From NCBI GenBank assembly GCA_032622095.1, contig CP136063.1, forward strand, positions 266,159,426 to 266,223,425: a stretch of 64,000 bases of DNA, read 5' to 3'. The notes beneath the pieces were generated by a model. The model was given only the letters and a program-made list of their open reading frames with translations. It searched no databases and had not been told where the DNA came from. The position numbers were made by a program, and so were the translations under genes. This DNA comes from Siphonodentalium dalli (Eukaryota > Mollusca > Scaphopoda > Gadilida > Siphonodentaliidae). Shown piece by piece: positions 1 through 10,500 of this stretch (position 1 is its first letter; every line of letters starts with the position of its first letter).

Positions 1-32
1 TGCCATTGCTCATTATTTATTTTTAAGTGTTA

Positions 33-561
33 TTAAAGGTACGGGCGGTGTTCGTTGCAGAAATATTCATATTTTTTCAAATCGCCATCAACAGAAGGAA
101 TATTAAAATATATATAGTTTTGTTCATATGCCAAACATAATCAGCGCGTAAATAGTATATTGTCGTCAAGATATACGATGGTGTACGTAAACAAGAGCCT
201 GTTCGTGTTACAGAAATTGTGCTTCTGTTTACATTAACACAGCGCAATTCCATTGGTTAATCACACAAAAATTATATAAACGCTCTTTATTATTTCCATG
301 TTAGGAAAACAGTAACAAATAACGCTCTTTATGTTTACCATATCCGGATCTAAACAAAAGCCAGGTAACGTAACGTTTTTTTGCTTTTGTTTACACAACA
401 AAGAGGGAAAATTGACAATAACATACTGTTTATGCCATATTTCTGATTGGTATAAGAACAAGGTATGTCTATATTTTACTATTCTTTCTGTTTATGGCGG
501 TTTTTGACGGAGTTGAATATTTTAACAGCATACCCACCGCCAACACCGCCCGCATCTTTAA
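33..561 (+). mobile_element. TTAA-flanked non-autonomous DNA element, family T1, copy 1
   Basis: The element is bracketed by TTAA (33-36 and 558-561). Its ends are inverted repeats: TTAAAGGTACGGGCGGTGTT on the left, and the reverse complement of TTAAAGATGCGGGCGGTGTT on the right. Inverted similarity continues inward for roughly 100 bp. A near-full-length copy lies in reverse orientation at 60575-61100; a copy split by another element is at 17273-18002, and a diverged one starts at 50703. TTAA target duplications are known for piggyBac-like and Kolobok elements. No transposase ORF is present, so I call it a MITE-like passenger. The open frames inside are too short and have no recognisable domain. 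Confidence 0.8.
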
Positions 562-1431
562 CAAATATGAGAGGGGGTACCCATATGTGAGTCACGTGAC
601 ACCAGAGGGTTAAATACATACATTCTGTTTCTGAATATTCTGAGTTACGTTGGAATAATTCAAATCTGGGGTTGTGGTATTCGGGCAATCAATATCCTCC
701 CTGAATGGGAAGGGGTCTAGTCCAAAGTTGTGCCTTTGCTCCTTTGGTGGTACCCTACAGCTACTTCCATGAACCCTGGCACATTTTTTAGTTGCCACTC
801 CCGCAGGGCCCCCGTGTAAAATACGCAAATTAAATCACGGCAGACCGTTTTACAGCACAGGCAACGACTAAAATATATTTACAGTAAATAAAGGTCGGTA
901 ACCGGATCCCGTTCTATAACTTACGTTTGTTGAGAGTTGCTTGTCGTATTATAAATCCGATTTGCATGCAGGAATAAATAAATCCGATAAGCAGGAATAA
1001 TACACAAAAGAAAACGGTTCCTTGGAAGAATTGCTATTATTTTTTAATCCAATATTAAACAGACATGGCTCATTAGAGCACCCGAATTTTGTCTATGTAA
1101 TTTGGAAGGAGTTATAAGATATGTTGGAAAATACGCGAACTACATTTAAGAAATAAATACACGGTGTAGAGGTGTGTATGGTCAAGTTGTACCACAAAAA
1201 ACTGATTGTAGGACGACGCGTAGGGCAAGTTTCCAAGTAGAATATGGACAATGAACGTATACAACATTTGATTTGATACTCACTCGGTGCAATCCTCGGC
1301 GTTATCCGCTGGTTGCAATCTCATAAAGCATTGTATTTGTCACCACATTGGGGCACATCAGTAATTAATTGGTAATCGAAACTCATCAATGATTGTAATT
1401 TGTGCTCGTGTTGATTGTGTGTTATAAATAT
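562..1431. other. No gene recognised
   Basis: AT-rich sequence with short open frames only. I see no domain, tandem repeat or terminal inverted repeat here. Confidence 0.5.
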
Positions 1432-1531
1432 GTTATAAGCATGGCGTCAGCTTTATAAGCGAAATAAACACCACGCATCCGTGCGCCTGTCATCTTTATT
1501 TCGGTTATAAAACGGACGCCATGCTTATAAC
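1432..1531. repeat. 100-bp inverted repeat (hairpin)
   Basis: The left arm begins GTTATAAGCATGGCGTC (1432-1448) and the right arm ends with its exact reverse complement (1515-1531). Similarity continues inward with a few mismatches, leaving a short GC-rich loop near 1475-1490. It is probably a small foldback element or the relic of one. A short open frame on the minus strand crosses it and is not a credible gene. Confidence 0.75.
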
Positions 1532-2445
1532 GTATATTGATTCCCATTCCTAATATAAACAGCAAAATAAAATAGTGTTGATACATTCTACCATGTCTCT
1601 TGTGTGTAAAATAGGAGTAAAGTTTCTTCTGTAATAAATACCTATTGGTTACGATGTATAACCTGAACGCGTGCCGATGACAAACCGACGCCGTCAGTGT
1701 TATGCCCACTCGAAGTTTATTTTGGTGTAAACGGTACTTATTCCATATTAGTCATTATATATTACAAAAAACAAGACAAATATTAACAGTGATGATATGA
1801 AAGGGATTCGACAACAAGCTTTTGTGAGTCGTTTCCGATTGGCTTGTGACAAGGTCCATCCTGTGAGAGTGATTTAAAAACACTTCAAGTTGTTTCAAGT
1901 AAATGGGGGCTTCAGGTTTTAAATTGTTGACGTTTTATCGCGTATTCTTGTCTACTCACACGGTAGGCCGGTTCGATAGGTGTTTCAAGATAATGTAGTT
2001 TCATATGGAATGATTTGGGTTAGGTGGGAGTATGTTGGAAGGGTATGGTGGTTTTCAGATGAATATAAAGTAGTTTTATATGGAAATATTTTGGTTATGT
2101 GAGAATACTTTAGGGGATTAAGGTGGATGTCGGATATGATAAGGGAGGTGAGGAGTGAAATGATGATATATCTTGTTGGCAGTATTGGGGATTTTGACGA
2201 GTGTGGATAATCTGTTGTGTCAGAAGGTTCTTTTCAGCTCATGAATACCACTAAGAACAGTGTGTAATTATCCTACCCATCGTCTCAATCAACTGCTCGC
2301 GCTTGTCAATGAAATTGAATTTCTAGCAAAACTGTCAACCCGTATAGACATCTATACTAACAAAACTCAATGTTGTTTGTTTGTTGTCTGTCCGGCTATA
2401 GGCGACCAAACTGCTGGACTATCAGAGCTGAATATGTGTACACAT
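1532..2445. other. No gene recognised
   Basis: Non-coding, AT-rich sequence. Between about 1980 and 2160 there are loosely repeated phrases (ATGGAA/GGTGG-type) but no unit I can define. Confidence 0.4.
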
Positions 2446-3735
2446 GGGTCAATTGACCCGGGGAGTATCTTGGGATAGATGCTATTGGCGTCAGATGTTT
2501 TAAAAGGGCACTAATAATTAAATTAACTGAAAATGGTTTGAATAGGGGTAAATTGACGCGAGGAGTGTCATGGGAAAGATTCCGTTAACATCAAACGACT
2601 TAAATGGGCACTTATCAAATTTAATTAAATAATTAATCAATTACCCAAAATGGAGAGTACCATTGGATAGGTGCCGTTGACCCTGCAGGGAAACTTAAAA
2701 AATTATATTACCATATATGAGCGATTCATAGCGTTCCTTATCAGCTTAGATAATATGTAGGAAAATTGTTCCTCAGGGGTCACCTACAAGACCAAGGGAA
2801 TATCATGGGATAGGCGCCTTTTAACTCAGATTACTTAAAGTGCGGCTAATAAATTATATTAACATATATGATCAATGAACATCGTTTAATATCAACTGAG
2901 AAGATATGTGGGGAAAATTCAGGCAATTCTTCAAGGATTGTCCACTTATAAATGGACAATCGGTACCTAAAATGGTTATTAATAAATGGACAATCCAACC
3001 ACGCGTGGCACGGGAGCTTGGGATTGTCCACTAAATGAAGACATGTTTTGGTAATCCTGCATGTTAGCTTCATATTTAATATGAAGGGAAATAACTCTAT
3101 AAATAATATTAATTTGCTAAATAACAGTGATTTGTATGAGAAGAAGTGTTTTTGACGAAATAACGGAAATATTCGAAGAAGTGTTTTTAAAGGGCGTATA
3201 ACCAACCCTCCCCAAGCCCACCCACCCAAGGGAAGAATTTGACTTATATTTCACAAAAGTTGATCTGTTGTGGTGTTGCAAATTTCTCACACAAATCTCC
3301 GTCGTTTAGTAAAGGTACATTCTTTATAGAGTTATTACCCTTCAGATTTAATATGAAGCTAACATGCACGATTATCTATATATGTCGTGATTTAGTGGAC
3401 AATCCCATGCTCGCGTGCCACGCGTGGTCGGATTGTCCATTTATTAACGACCATTTTAGGTACCGATTGTCCATTTATAAGTAGACAATCTTATGCGCAT
3501 TAGGTGGGAAAATTGGCACACGGAGGTAATTTGATACGGAGAGTGTCACGGGATAGGTGACGTTGACCTCATATGACTTGAAGAGGCACTAATAATAAGA
3601 AATATGAGCGTTTATTATCAACTTTTACGACAGAGGTAGCTATATCCGGAAAGTGTCATGCAATAGGTGATGTTTGCCTCATGCAGGTGACAAATAATTA
3701 ATTTTAAAAGGGGCACTAATAATGTTTTCATTATT
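2446..3735. repeat. Degenerate tandem repeat, interrupted by a foldback element
   Basis: At least six diverged units share the order gap-GTGTCATGGGATAGGTG-gap-TTGACCTCA-gap-GGGCACTAATAAT. They start near 2450, 2550, 2645, 2775, 3525 and 3640, with spacing near 100-130 bp. The block at 2936-3490 is unrelated and interrupts the array, so it probably inserted later. Nothing here is coding. Confidence 0.6.
2936..3490. mobile_element. Foldback element with arms of about 220 bp
   Basis: The two halves (about 2936-3160 and 3270-3490) are inverted copies. Frames translated from opposite strands give nearly the same peptide, which is a by-product of the symmetry. The terminus is itself palindromic: GATTGTCCA, a short AT core, then TGGACAATC. 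The same GATTGTCCA word recurs several times inside each arm. No target duplication was evident. It interrupts a degenerate tandem array. Confidence 0.75.
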
Positions 3736-3916
3736 TATCCGAGCAACACCGGGTACCCCAGCTAGTAATCAAATAAAATTGCAAGAGAACTTACAAGAGA
3801 CAATGGTAAGTGTCCGTTAATTGGAACTTATATTCAGCAAATAATGAGATTGAACATACCAGTTGCTTCGCGAGAGGTTTTATGGCATGATATCGAGTAA
3901 TTATTTATACCAGGTT
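3736..3916. other. No gene recognised
   Basis: Short AT-rich stretch between the degenerate array and the next transposon. Nothing identifiable. Confidence 0.4.
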
Positions 3917-4303
3917 TTAACCCTTTACCCAACAAACCGGCCAAAACCGGACAAATATAGCTTCAACAGCCTAAAATATCTTCGGTCTGTCTCAATAGAA
4001 CCATACAAATATGGATATCATTGGAACCGGCTCCTTGACCACATTGTGATAGTTACAGTTATGCCCTGTGCCAATGCATTCTCTTATATATGCGAGTCGA
4101 CCATAGGTCGCCTCGCATATATAAGAGAATGCATTGGCCTAAACAAAATCTTTTTTTAACACTTCTTACATTCTTTAACAATTTTATAATTTTTAATGTG
4201 TTAAGCCAATGCATTCTCTTATATATGCGAGGCGACCTATGGTCGACTCGCATATATAAGAGAATGCATTGGCACAGGACCCTTCTGTTGGGTAAAGGGT
4301 TAA
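3917..4303 (-). mobile_element. Twin-hairpin element, outer family P1, copy A
   Basis: Flanked by TTAA (3917-3920, 4300-4303), with terminal inverted repeat TTAACCCTTTACCCAACA. It contains two 69-bp palindromes (4070-4138 and 4205-4273) in inverted orientation around an AT-rich spacer. A longer arm (3935-4063) lies on one side and carries no palindrome. The strand is given relative to copy E at 15867. CCC-type ends after TTAA resemble piggyBac-like termini, which is family knowledge rather than proof. No transposase gene is present. Short open frames across the palindromes are artefacts. Confidence 0.88.
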
Positions 4304-4639
4304 TGTTTGGTCGACTTGATCATCTACGATAATTATCGATTATGATTGCATTACCCATTTATGATGAATAAAAAGCGTTTTGAAGACATGCTTTGTGCTT
4401 GTTCTCACATTTGGGTGTCTAATCGGGTTTGACTTCTCATTAATCTGAGAAAGGGAGCGACCTATTTCAGGAACGTAGTCAGTTATCATATGTTGGTGGG
4501 GCGGAGGGAGATTTCGACCACCCCGTGAACCAACCTTTTTCCCAACTTGACAAATTTTCATTTCCACGCCCTCGATATTGAGTTAGAATTCCAACGCATG
4601 ACTATTTAAATCTACAATAGATTTGAAAAAACAAAAACA

Positions 4640-5345
4640 AAATATTTTGTACGCTAAATATTGTTTGGGAAATTGAACTATTGAAACAATCTCAAACAGT
4701 TTTTGCCTAAAATATTCAGCTGATGTTATCCAAATGTTATAGCGTTTGACCAAAATCGTTTGGGGATGACGCCCCAACCCCATGTTGTGACATCCCTGTT
4801 TTGCACATGCACTGTTTACAATAATTGTTCCAACTCACGTTGCCTCAGACTTGAAAATCATTACTGCCAGTGACGTGCCGATAAGAGTATCTGTGTCATC
4901 CCACCCCATAACTTTGACGAAAATATTCAACAGCTGGGAATTTCAGACTATCGAAATGATCTCAAACAGTTTTTGCCTAAAATATTCAACTTAAGTTATT
5001 GATAAGTTTGACCAAAATTGGGAGGGGTAATACATGAAACCCATGTCGCCACATAACTTTTTTTGCACATAATTGACCATAATTGTTGCAATTGACATTC
5101 TCTCAGACTTGAAAATCCTTACTAACAGGGACGTGCCAACAAGTGGGGGTCGTCTTGTTCGTGCCATATCATGGTTTGACCAAAATGTTCAAAAGTTGGT
5201 AATTTCATAGCTGCCACGACAACACAAACTATCACAATAATTTCAATTCTTTTCTGGTCTGAAAATTCCAACTAATGTGTCAAGCTCGACCTCTTCGACT
5301 ATTGAAAATGCTGAACGTGAAATGATGGGTATGAAACGCCCCACC
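4640..5345. repeat. Degenerate tandem repeat, period about 250 bp
   Basis: Diverged units repeat the order TTTTTGCCTAAAATATTCA, a TTTGACCAAAAT phrase, CCCATGT-GACAT, TTTGCACAT, then CAGACTTGAAAATC. Copies are recognisable at about 4690-4880, 4960-5130 and 5170-5340. Identity is low, so the array is old. It fills most of the space between twin-hairpin copies A and B. No coding signal. Confidence 0.55.
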
Positions 5346-5386
5346 CAATCACCACGTCTCTGCCTTTGGTAACATCCCTGTCATTG

Positions 5387-5648
5387 TTAACCCTTGGACG
5401 ACGGGAGCTGCGCTAGGACAGCATTAATATACTGTGACCGTGCATTCTATTATATATGCGAGTCTCACACAGGGAGCCTCACATATATAAAAGAATGCAC
5501 TGGCTTACAAGATCAAGGTAAATATTGTTAGGCCAATGCATTCTCTTATATATGCGAGGCGCCCTATGGCCGATTCGCATATATATGAAAATGCATTGGC
5601 ACAGGGTTTTCGCAAAATTCAGGAAGCTCCTGTCATGAAAGGGCTTAA
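5387..5648 (+). mobile_element. Twin-hairpin element, outer family P4, copy B
   Basis: TTAA occurs at 5387-5390 and 5645-5648, with termini of the TTAACCCTT...GAC / GTCATGAAAGGG...TTAA type. There are two diverged palindromes, about 5438-5504 and 5532-5600, around a short spacer. The right palindrome exits through GGCACAGGG into TTTTCGC, the same exit as the copies near 28.8 and 42.8 kb. The sequence is more decayed than family P1, suggesting an older insertion. Confidence 0.78.
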
Positions 5649-6254
5649 ATGCAGCGTCGTATATATGAGGCCAGGGATTAGTGACAGGATGGCACCAGAA
5701 GCATGAGAATGCCGCTCGGGATAAAACATTATATCGCCAATTATTACCAAAATTAGACATAATTATATGTAGGCATCAGCATGGGTATATAATGGCGTTC
5801 AAAGTTGTCATAGCGATACCAATGTCTTATCTAGACTACCCCACCCAGATAGGCATTATTTTAACAGTAATCGGGAATATTAAAACTATTCCCAAGTATT
5901 GTCAAGATAACATACCATTCCCACCAGCGAAATTCGAGATAAACGAATAAAGACGTTATGTATAAGATATTCCCCGAGATATTCGGAAAAATAATTCACC
6001 GAGGCGAAGCCGATGTATTTATTTGGCCGAATACCCGACAGCTTGGGGAATATTAGGCTTAAACCCAGCGTCATGACGGTTATTAAATCCACATGCCTCT
6101 TATCCGATACCACTAGATTCCTGGAAAATAATCCGTTCGACATTCATTGAATGAATGAATGCTTTATTGCGAAGACCCAAATTAATGCGTAACATGCAAA
6201 ACATATATACAATATTTTATATACAATATATACATGATGAAAATGAGGGGAGCA
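5649..6254. other. No gene recognised
   Basis: Several overlapping open frames of 60-93 codons occur on both strands. None shows a domain or convincing composition. Confidence 0.4.
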
Positions 6255-7889
6255 TCTCACTTTGCCGACGGCTATTGTTTCCGGGGGTACCTGCACGAGG
6301 TGGCAATAATCCCTTACTTCAATCATTTGCCGCTTATAGTCTATTCCTCTTTTCTTTTGGTGTTTTAATGGTTTGTCCTCTCTTTGTCAATTTGGGAACG
6401 AGGGTTTTGGAACCTTTGGTGCTGATTCAATGTTGATGTCAGGAAATAATCTATGTCATGTTTTATCTATTTATTGATTCAAAATAATTAATAAAATACC
6501 TACAATGAGATAACAAATACACGACAATACTTTAACAAAAAGCTCAATTGCGAACTAATTTAGCGATTGTATCTAAGTATTCAACAACGTCGATCTCGTT
6601 TTCCCTGAATATTCTCTTGAAATGTCTAAGAGACGCGTTGACCGCCCGATATTTCTTCTCTGTGGTTGAACTCTGCCGCTAAGTATCGTCGATTCTGTAT
6701 ATGCTTGGACTTTTTTAATATGGTCGATCATGTCGAATATATTTGGTTTTGAAGCTGCTATATAACCTTGAAGTTTTCTGTGCCACCCTTCGACGTGGTT
6801 TGTGGTCCAGGGCCGGTTGTATTATAGTGATTCCACATGGTACGACCTTCGTCACATTCAATCCACTGCATAGTCACATAATCGGAAAACTTTGTCACGC
6901 GGTCGTCGATTGGGCGGTCTGTTGTTTCCATATATTCTTCCCATTCTTCTAGTACATTGAGCCAAGCATCGCTCAACTGGTCGACGGGGACGAATGGTAA
7001 AGCGATGGCACGTCGAATTAAGTTCCTTATCTCTGAATCTGGTTCGTCATACTCTGCCTTCAAATGACACGTGACTGTAGCATACTTATATATGCACTGG
7101 CTGTAGTGAAACATGCACCATTTGAGTTGCGTTGTTGGAAAAATGTCTTTAATCGCGTTCTGTGCCGCCTTCTCGTAGTCTGTGCGGACAGACTTCTTGA
7201 TATCTGCGACGAAGGCATCAACCATAACCTGTTAAAAATAAATAAAATTAGATTTGATGTCTATTTTTTTGTATATAGATATATCAGTTAAATATTATTA
7301 TAAATTAGAACGCTCTTTATTGTCTGGCGTTTTGTTTAGAGAAGAATGGATGCTCTTTATAAGAATTTGAAATAAGAAAATACATGTGTCGTACCTGGTC
7401 AGAATCGGCTAGATGGTTGTGTTGACTCATTGCAGAACTAACTATCTCGTTCTTTGTGTTGATGGTGGCACCACAACCATTCTTACAACACACCCAGTGG
7501 ACATTCTCGGATCGACGTGACTTGATGCGGAATTTGAAGTCGTTGAAGACCAGGTGTTTGCCTCCTCGATTGTTGGCGATGAAGAATACATTTACTTGAG
7601 AACTTGCCATGATGAAGATAGAACATTGAATATGATCAACTTTGGAGAGACATGGGGGTTTTATAGCTCAATACGATCGCTCAATACGAATAACAGTTTA
7701 CTACTATTTCACTGAGTGAACATGAAAATCGCTCATCTGATGACGACTCACGTGAAACTCATTTAGCGGCATGCTAAAACAACATTGCAAACGGGAGCCT
7801 GGAAAACTGTTATTTAATTAATACAGACTATAGGCGCGACGATCACACCTTGCCGGCGATATTTTTGCAGGCTCGTCGGCAAAGTGAGA
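6255..7889 (-). mobile_element. Putative MULE transposon with 16-bp terminal inverted repeats
   Basis: TCTCACTTTGCCGACG at 6255-6270 is exactly reverse-complemented at 7874-7889. The pair brackets the FLYWCH/MULE-derived gene at 6544-7610. A 16-bp perfect inverted match placed symmetrically around a transposase-derived gene is unlikely to be chance, but I could not find the 9-bp target duplication expected for Mutator-like elements. The true ends could lie slightly outside these matches. Confidence 0.5.
6544..7610 (-). pseudogene. FLYWCH zinc finger plus MULE transposase remnant, two exons, frameshifted
   Basis: Exon 1 (7395-7610) starts at an ATG and encodes 72 residues forming a FLYWCH-type zinc finger: WVCCKNGC supplies the cysteines and SQHNH the histidines. 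It ends at CAG|GTACG, a good donor. Exon 2 begins after a T-rich tract ending in CAG (boundary 7228/7229), giving a 166-bp phase-0 intron. Exon 2 has the late MULE transposase signature TDYEKAAQNAI, then KWCMFHYSQ, a WN segment, and after a frameshift near 6812 an NHVEGWH motif. A second frameshift near 6660 leads to a YLDTIAKLV tail ending at TGA (6544-6546). The segment normally lying between the zinc finger and the TDYE motif, which carries the first catalytic aspartates, is absent. The product would be a DNA-binding protein without a working transposase. Family assignment is firm; loss of function is inferred. Confidence 0.82.
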
Positions 7890-8099
7890 ATAAGCCGAAA
7901 ATAGGACCCCTCCCTACAAACGTGTGGTTTGTTCTTCTTTTTTCCCCTTGTTCCTTATTTTGTTCTTTGAAAAATCGTGTAATCACATAAGTTATATTCT
8001 TCCTTATGTTTTCAATGTCATTTTGATTATCAGTTTGAATTATTGACCATGCAATGAGCTAATTCAGCTGCCTTCCACAATGTATATAATTAATTGAAA

Positions 8100-8410
8100 T
8101 TAAGAAACTTCTCTAAAGGCAATTTTTAGGAAAATAGAGAGTTGTTTCAAACGAGAGATATTTTCTATTGACAAGAGTCCATGAAACTTTTCGCGCGAAG
8201 GATTTTCCCAGTAATATTTTGGGATATAGCGCTCTCGTAGACATTTATATTTGCCACAGACGAGTACAAAATGATACTCGTCTCCTATTGTGTCAGATTT
8301 ACATGTATCGCACATCTTACTCTCTGTTTTATGCCATCGCGCTTTTTCGATTGGTAATCTATGGTTCAAACATAGACTCCAAGCTTTATAGGAAAACACC
8401 AATTGCGTAC
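8100..8410 (-). pseudogene. Non-LTR retrotransposon ORF2 C-terminal fragment
   Basis: About 100 codons ending at a TAA encode a Cys/His segment of the kind found after the reverse transcriptase domain: CDTCKSDTIGDEYHFVLVC, followed by a basic stretch and a hydrophobic end. A clearly related tail is encoded on the plus strand at about 61430-61712 (GEFHFVIMC). The open frame extends upstream to 8645, but that part does not look like reverse transcriptase, so only the last third is treated as real. It is a 5'-truncated LINE remnant. The clade cannot be fixed from this piece. Confidence 0.7.
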
Positions 8411-8671
8411 AACTCGCAATGAAGATAAATAAGCAATACCAGAGCCTAGTATAATTATGGTGATATTTTAGAGGTATAGAATAATAACAACATCCGATGA
8501 ATACATTTACATGATGTATATCTAGCAATACCATTACACCAGCCATCAAATAGACACCGTTGCAACAATAATTAATATTACTTGGCAAACAAAAGAAAAC
8601 ATGGCGGCTGGAATTTAATACATGCTTTTTTTGTTCAGTCATCACAGGCCAGATTAAGACATCTTTAGAAT

Positions 8672-8950
8672 AAACAGAAAATTAAATAAACCTCAACAAT
8701 TTAACCCTTTACCCAACAGAACGGCCCTGTGCCAATGCATTCTCTTATATATGCGAGTCGACCATAGGTCGCCTCGCATATATAAGAGAATGCATTGGCT
8801 TAACACATATTAAAAATGATAAAATTGTCAAAGAATGTAGAAAAATATTATAAAAATTGTTAAAAAATGTAAGAAAAAATTATAAAATTGTTAAAGAATG
8901 TAAGAAAAAATGGTAAAAAGTGTTAAAAACAGAAAATTAAATAAACCTCA
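8672..8950. repeat. 24-bp direct repeats flanking a truncated twin-hairpin element
   Basis: An identical 24-bp AT-rich word ending AAATAAACCTCA occurs at 8672-8695 and again at 8927-8950, immediately outside copy C. This is far longer than the TTAA duplication of the family, so it points to a break-repair or template-switch event that removed the right half of the element. Confidence 0.7.
8701..8926 (+). mobile_element. Twin-hairpin element, outer family P1, copy C (truncated)
   Basis: The left end is TTAACCCTTTACCCAACAGA (8701-8720), followed by one palindrome (8731-8799) and an expanded AT-rich spacer with internal repetition of the TTATAAAATTGTTAAAGAAT type. The second palindrome and right terminus are missing. 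Confidence 0.82.
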
Positions 8951-9782
8951 GCAGGAAGTCATATTTGCTTCCAATGCGGGGATACTTAGATAATGTCATG
9001 TGACTCATGTTTCTCTACTCAGCCTATACGCCCGTAGAGAGCATATTCCACCCGTTTATAACCTGGGAAATTTGATGATGTTCTGACCTATTCTGTCGGG
9101 TTATTTATAACATTGAACAAACAACGCACGGAATATATTTCATTGTTAATACTTGTTCCATAATAATCTATTCCGAAGATCCCAACTCGAGATTGCATGA
9201 ATTGTGTTACTTTGTGAGTCGATATTGCAATAACAAATTGCATTGATTATCTGAGAGAAATTCCATCGTATAAATGAGGCAAATCAATATCGGCTGAACA
9301 AAGTCACCTAAACCATGCATTCTCCACCTGGGACATTCACGTTCTGTGCAATACATTATCAAGGAACAGGTATTAACTAAGAAATATATTAACTGCATTG
9401 TCTTTTTTCAATGTTATTAACTTCCCTGTCCAAGTTTTGGAACTGTTGGAGTATGATTTCTACGGGCGTAGAGCCAGAGTCCATATTCATGACATGATAT
9501 ATAGGGGATAATCTGCGCGGTTCTCGATTGAAATGTAACATTCAATATTCCCATATACACAGAAGATAGATTGTTTGACACACTTCCTGTCCATGACAAG
9601 ATCAAGGCATTCATCATTACGATAATGTTTACTCTTTGTCATAGTACCCACTAATTACGAACCTCGAGAATCTACAAATATCATCACCCCGTATAAACTC
9701 ACCCATTATGCTGATCGCGTGACGTTAGAGCCGTGTAAACAAACGTTGCTTCGGTATACAAGATATCATTGATCTACTTCTG
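8951..9782. other. No gene recognised
   Basis: Two minus-strand open frames of 63 and 66 codons (9207-9398, 9417-9617) show no recognisable domain. I do not call them genes. Confidence 0.4.
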
Positions 9783-10154
9783 TTAACCCTTTACCCGACA
9801 GAAGGGCCCTGTGCCAATGCATTCTCTTATATATGCGAGTCGACCATAGGTCGACCATAAGAGAATGCATTGGAAAAATTATAAAATTGTTAAAGAATTT
9901 AAGAAAAAATGGTAAAAAAAGTTTTTTTTTAGGCCAATGCATTCTCTTATATATGCGAGGCGACCTATGGTCGACTCGCATATATAAGAGAATGCATTGG
10001 CACAGGGCATAACTGTAACTATCACAATGTGGTCAAGGAGCCGGTTCCAATGATATCCATATTTGTATGGTTCTATTGAGACAGACCGAAGATATTTTAG
10101 GCTGTTGAAGCTTTAATTGGCCGGTTTTGGCCGTTTTGTTGGGTAAAGGGATAA
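9783..10154 (+). mobile_element. Twin-hairpin element, outer family P1, copy D
   Basis: The left TTAA is at 9783-9786; the right end reads GGGTAAAGGGATAA, a one-base change from the expected TTAA. The first palindrome (9813-9873) has lost part of its right arm. The second (9933-10001) is intact and leaves through GGCACAGGG into the long unpaired arm shared with copies A, E and F. Confidence 0.86.
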
Positions 10155-10500
10155 ATGTGTCTCTACTAAATATTCAATAGAAACATTTCACATAATGAAC
10201 TACTAGTGATACGAATTTACGAATAGCTTATAGTTGTAGAGCAAAGTTTTCGGACTGTTCAGAAACCTTTTCGCTGATTTTGACGACTGAGAGTCCTTTT
10301 GTGAGAAAATCCCGCAATTCAAACTTCTTGCCACTCGCAGTGAGGGGATAGTTTCTTCTTGTCGTGATTGTTTTGTACATGTAATTAGTAATGTTGTTGT
10401 GAGGTCATAGTCAGATGTAGGTTCGATGAATAGCGCTTTTTTTCACAAGATACTCGGGTTTAACGGCGACGAATGATTTTATTGCCATCAATATAGAAGA
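10155..10500. other. No gene recognised
   Basis: Non-coding between two transposons. Nothing identifiable. Confidence 0.4.

Noticed and set aside
4059-4332. Recurrent small ORFs with DHRSPRIYKRMHW at every hairpin element
   Set aside because: They come from translating the 69-bp palindrome on either strand. Symmetry explains their recurrence, and they have no consistent start or length.
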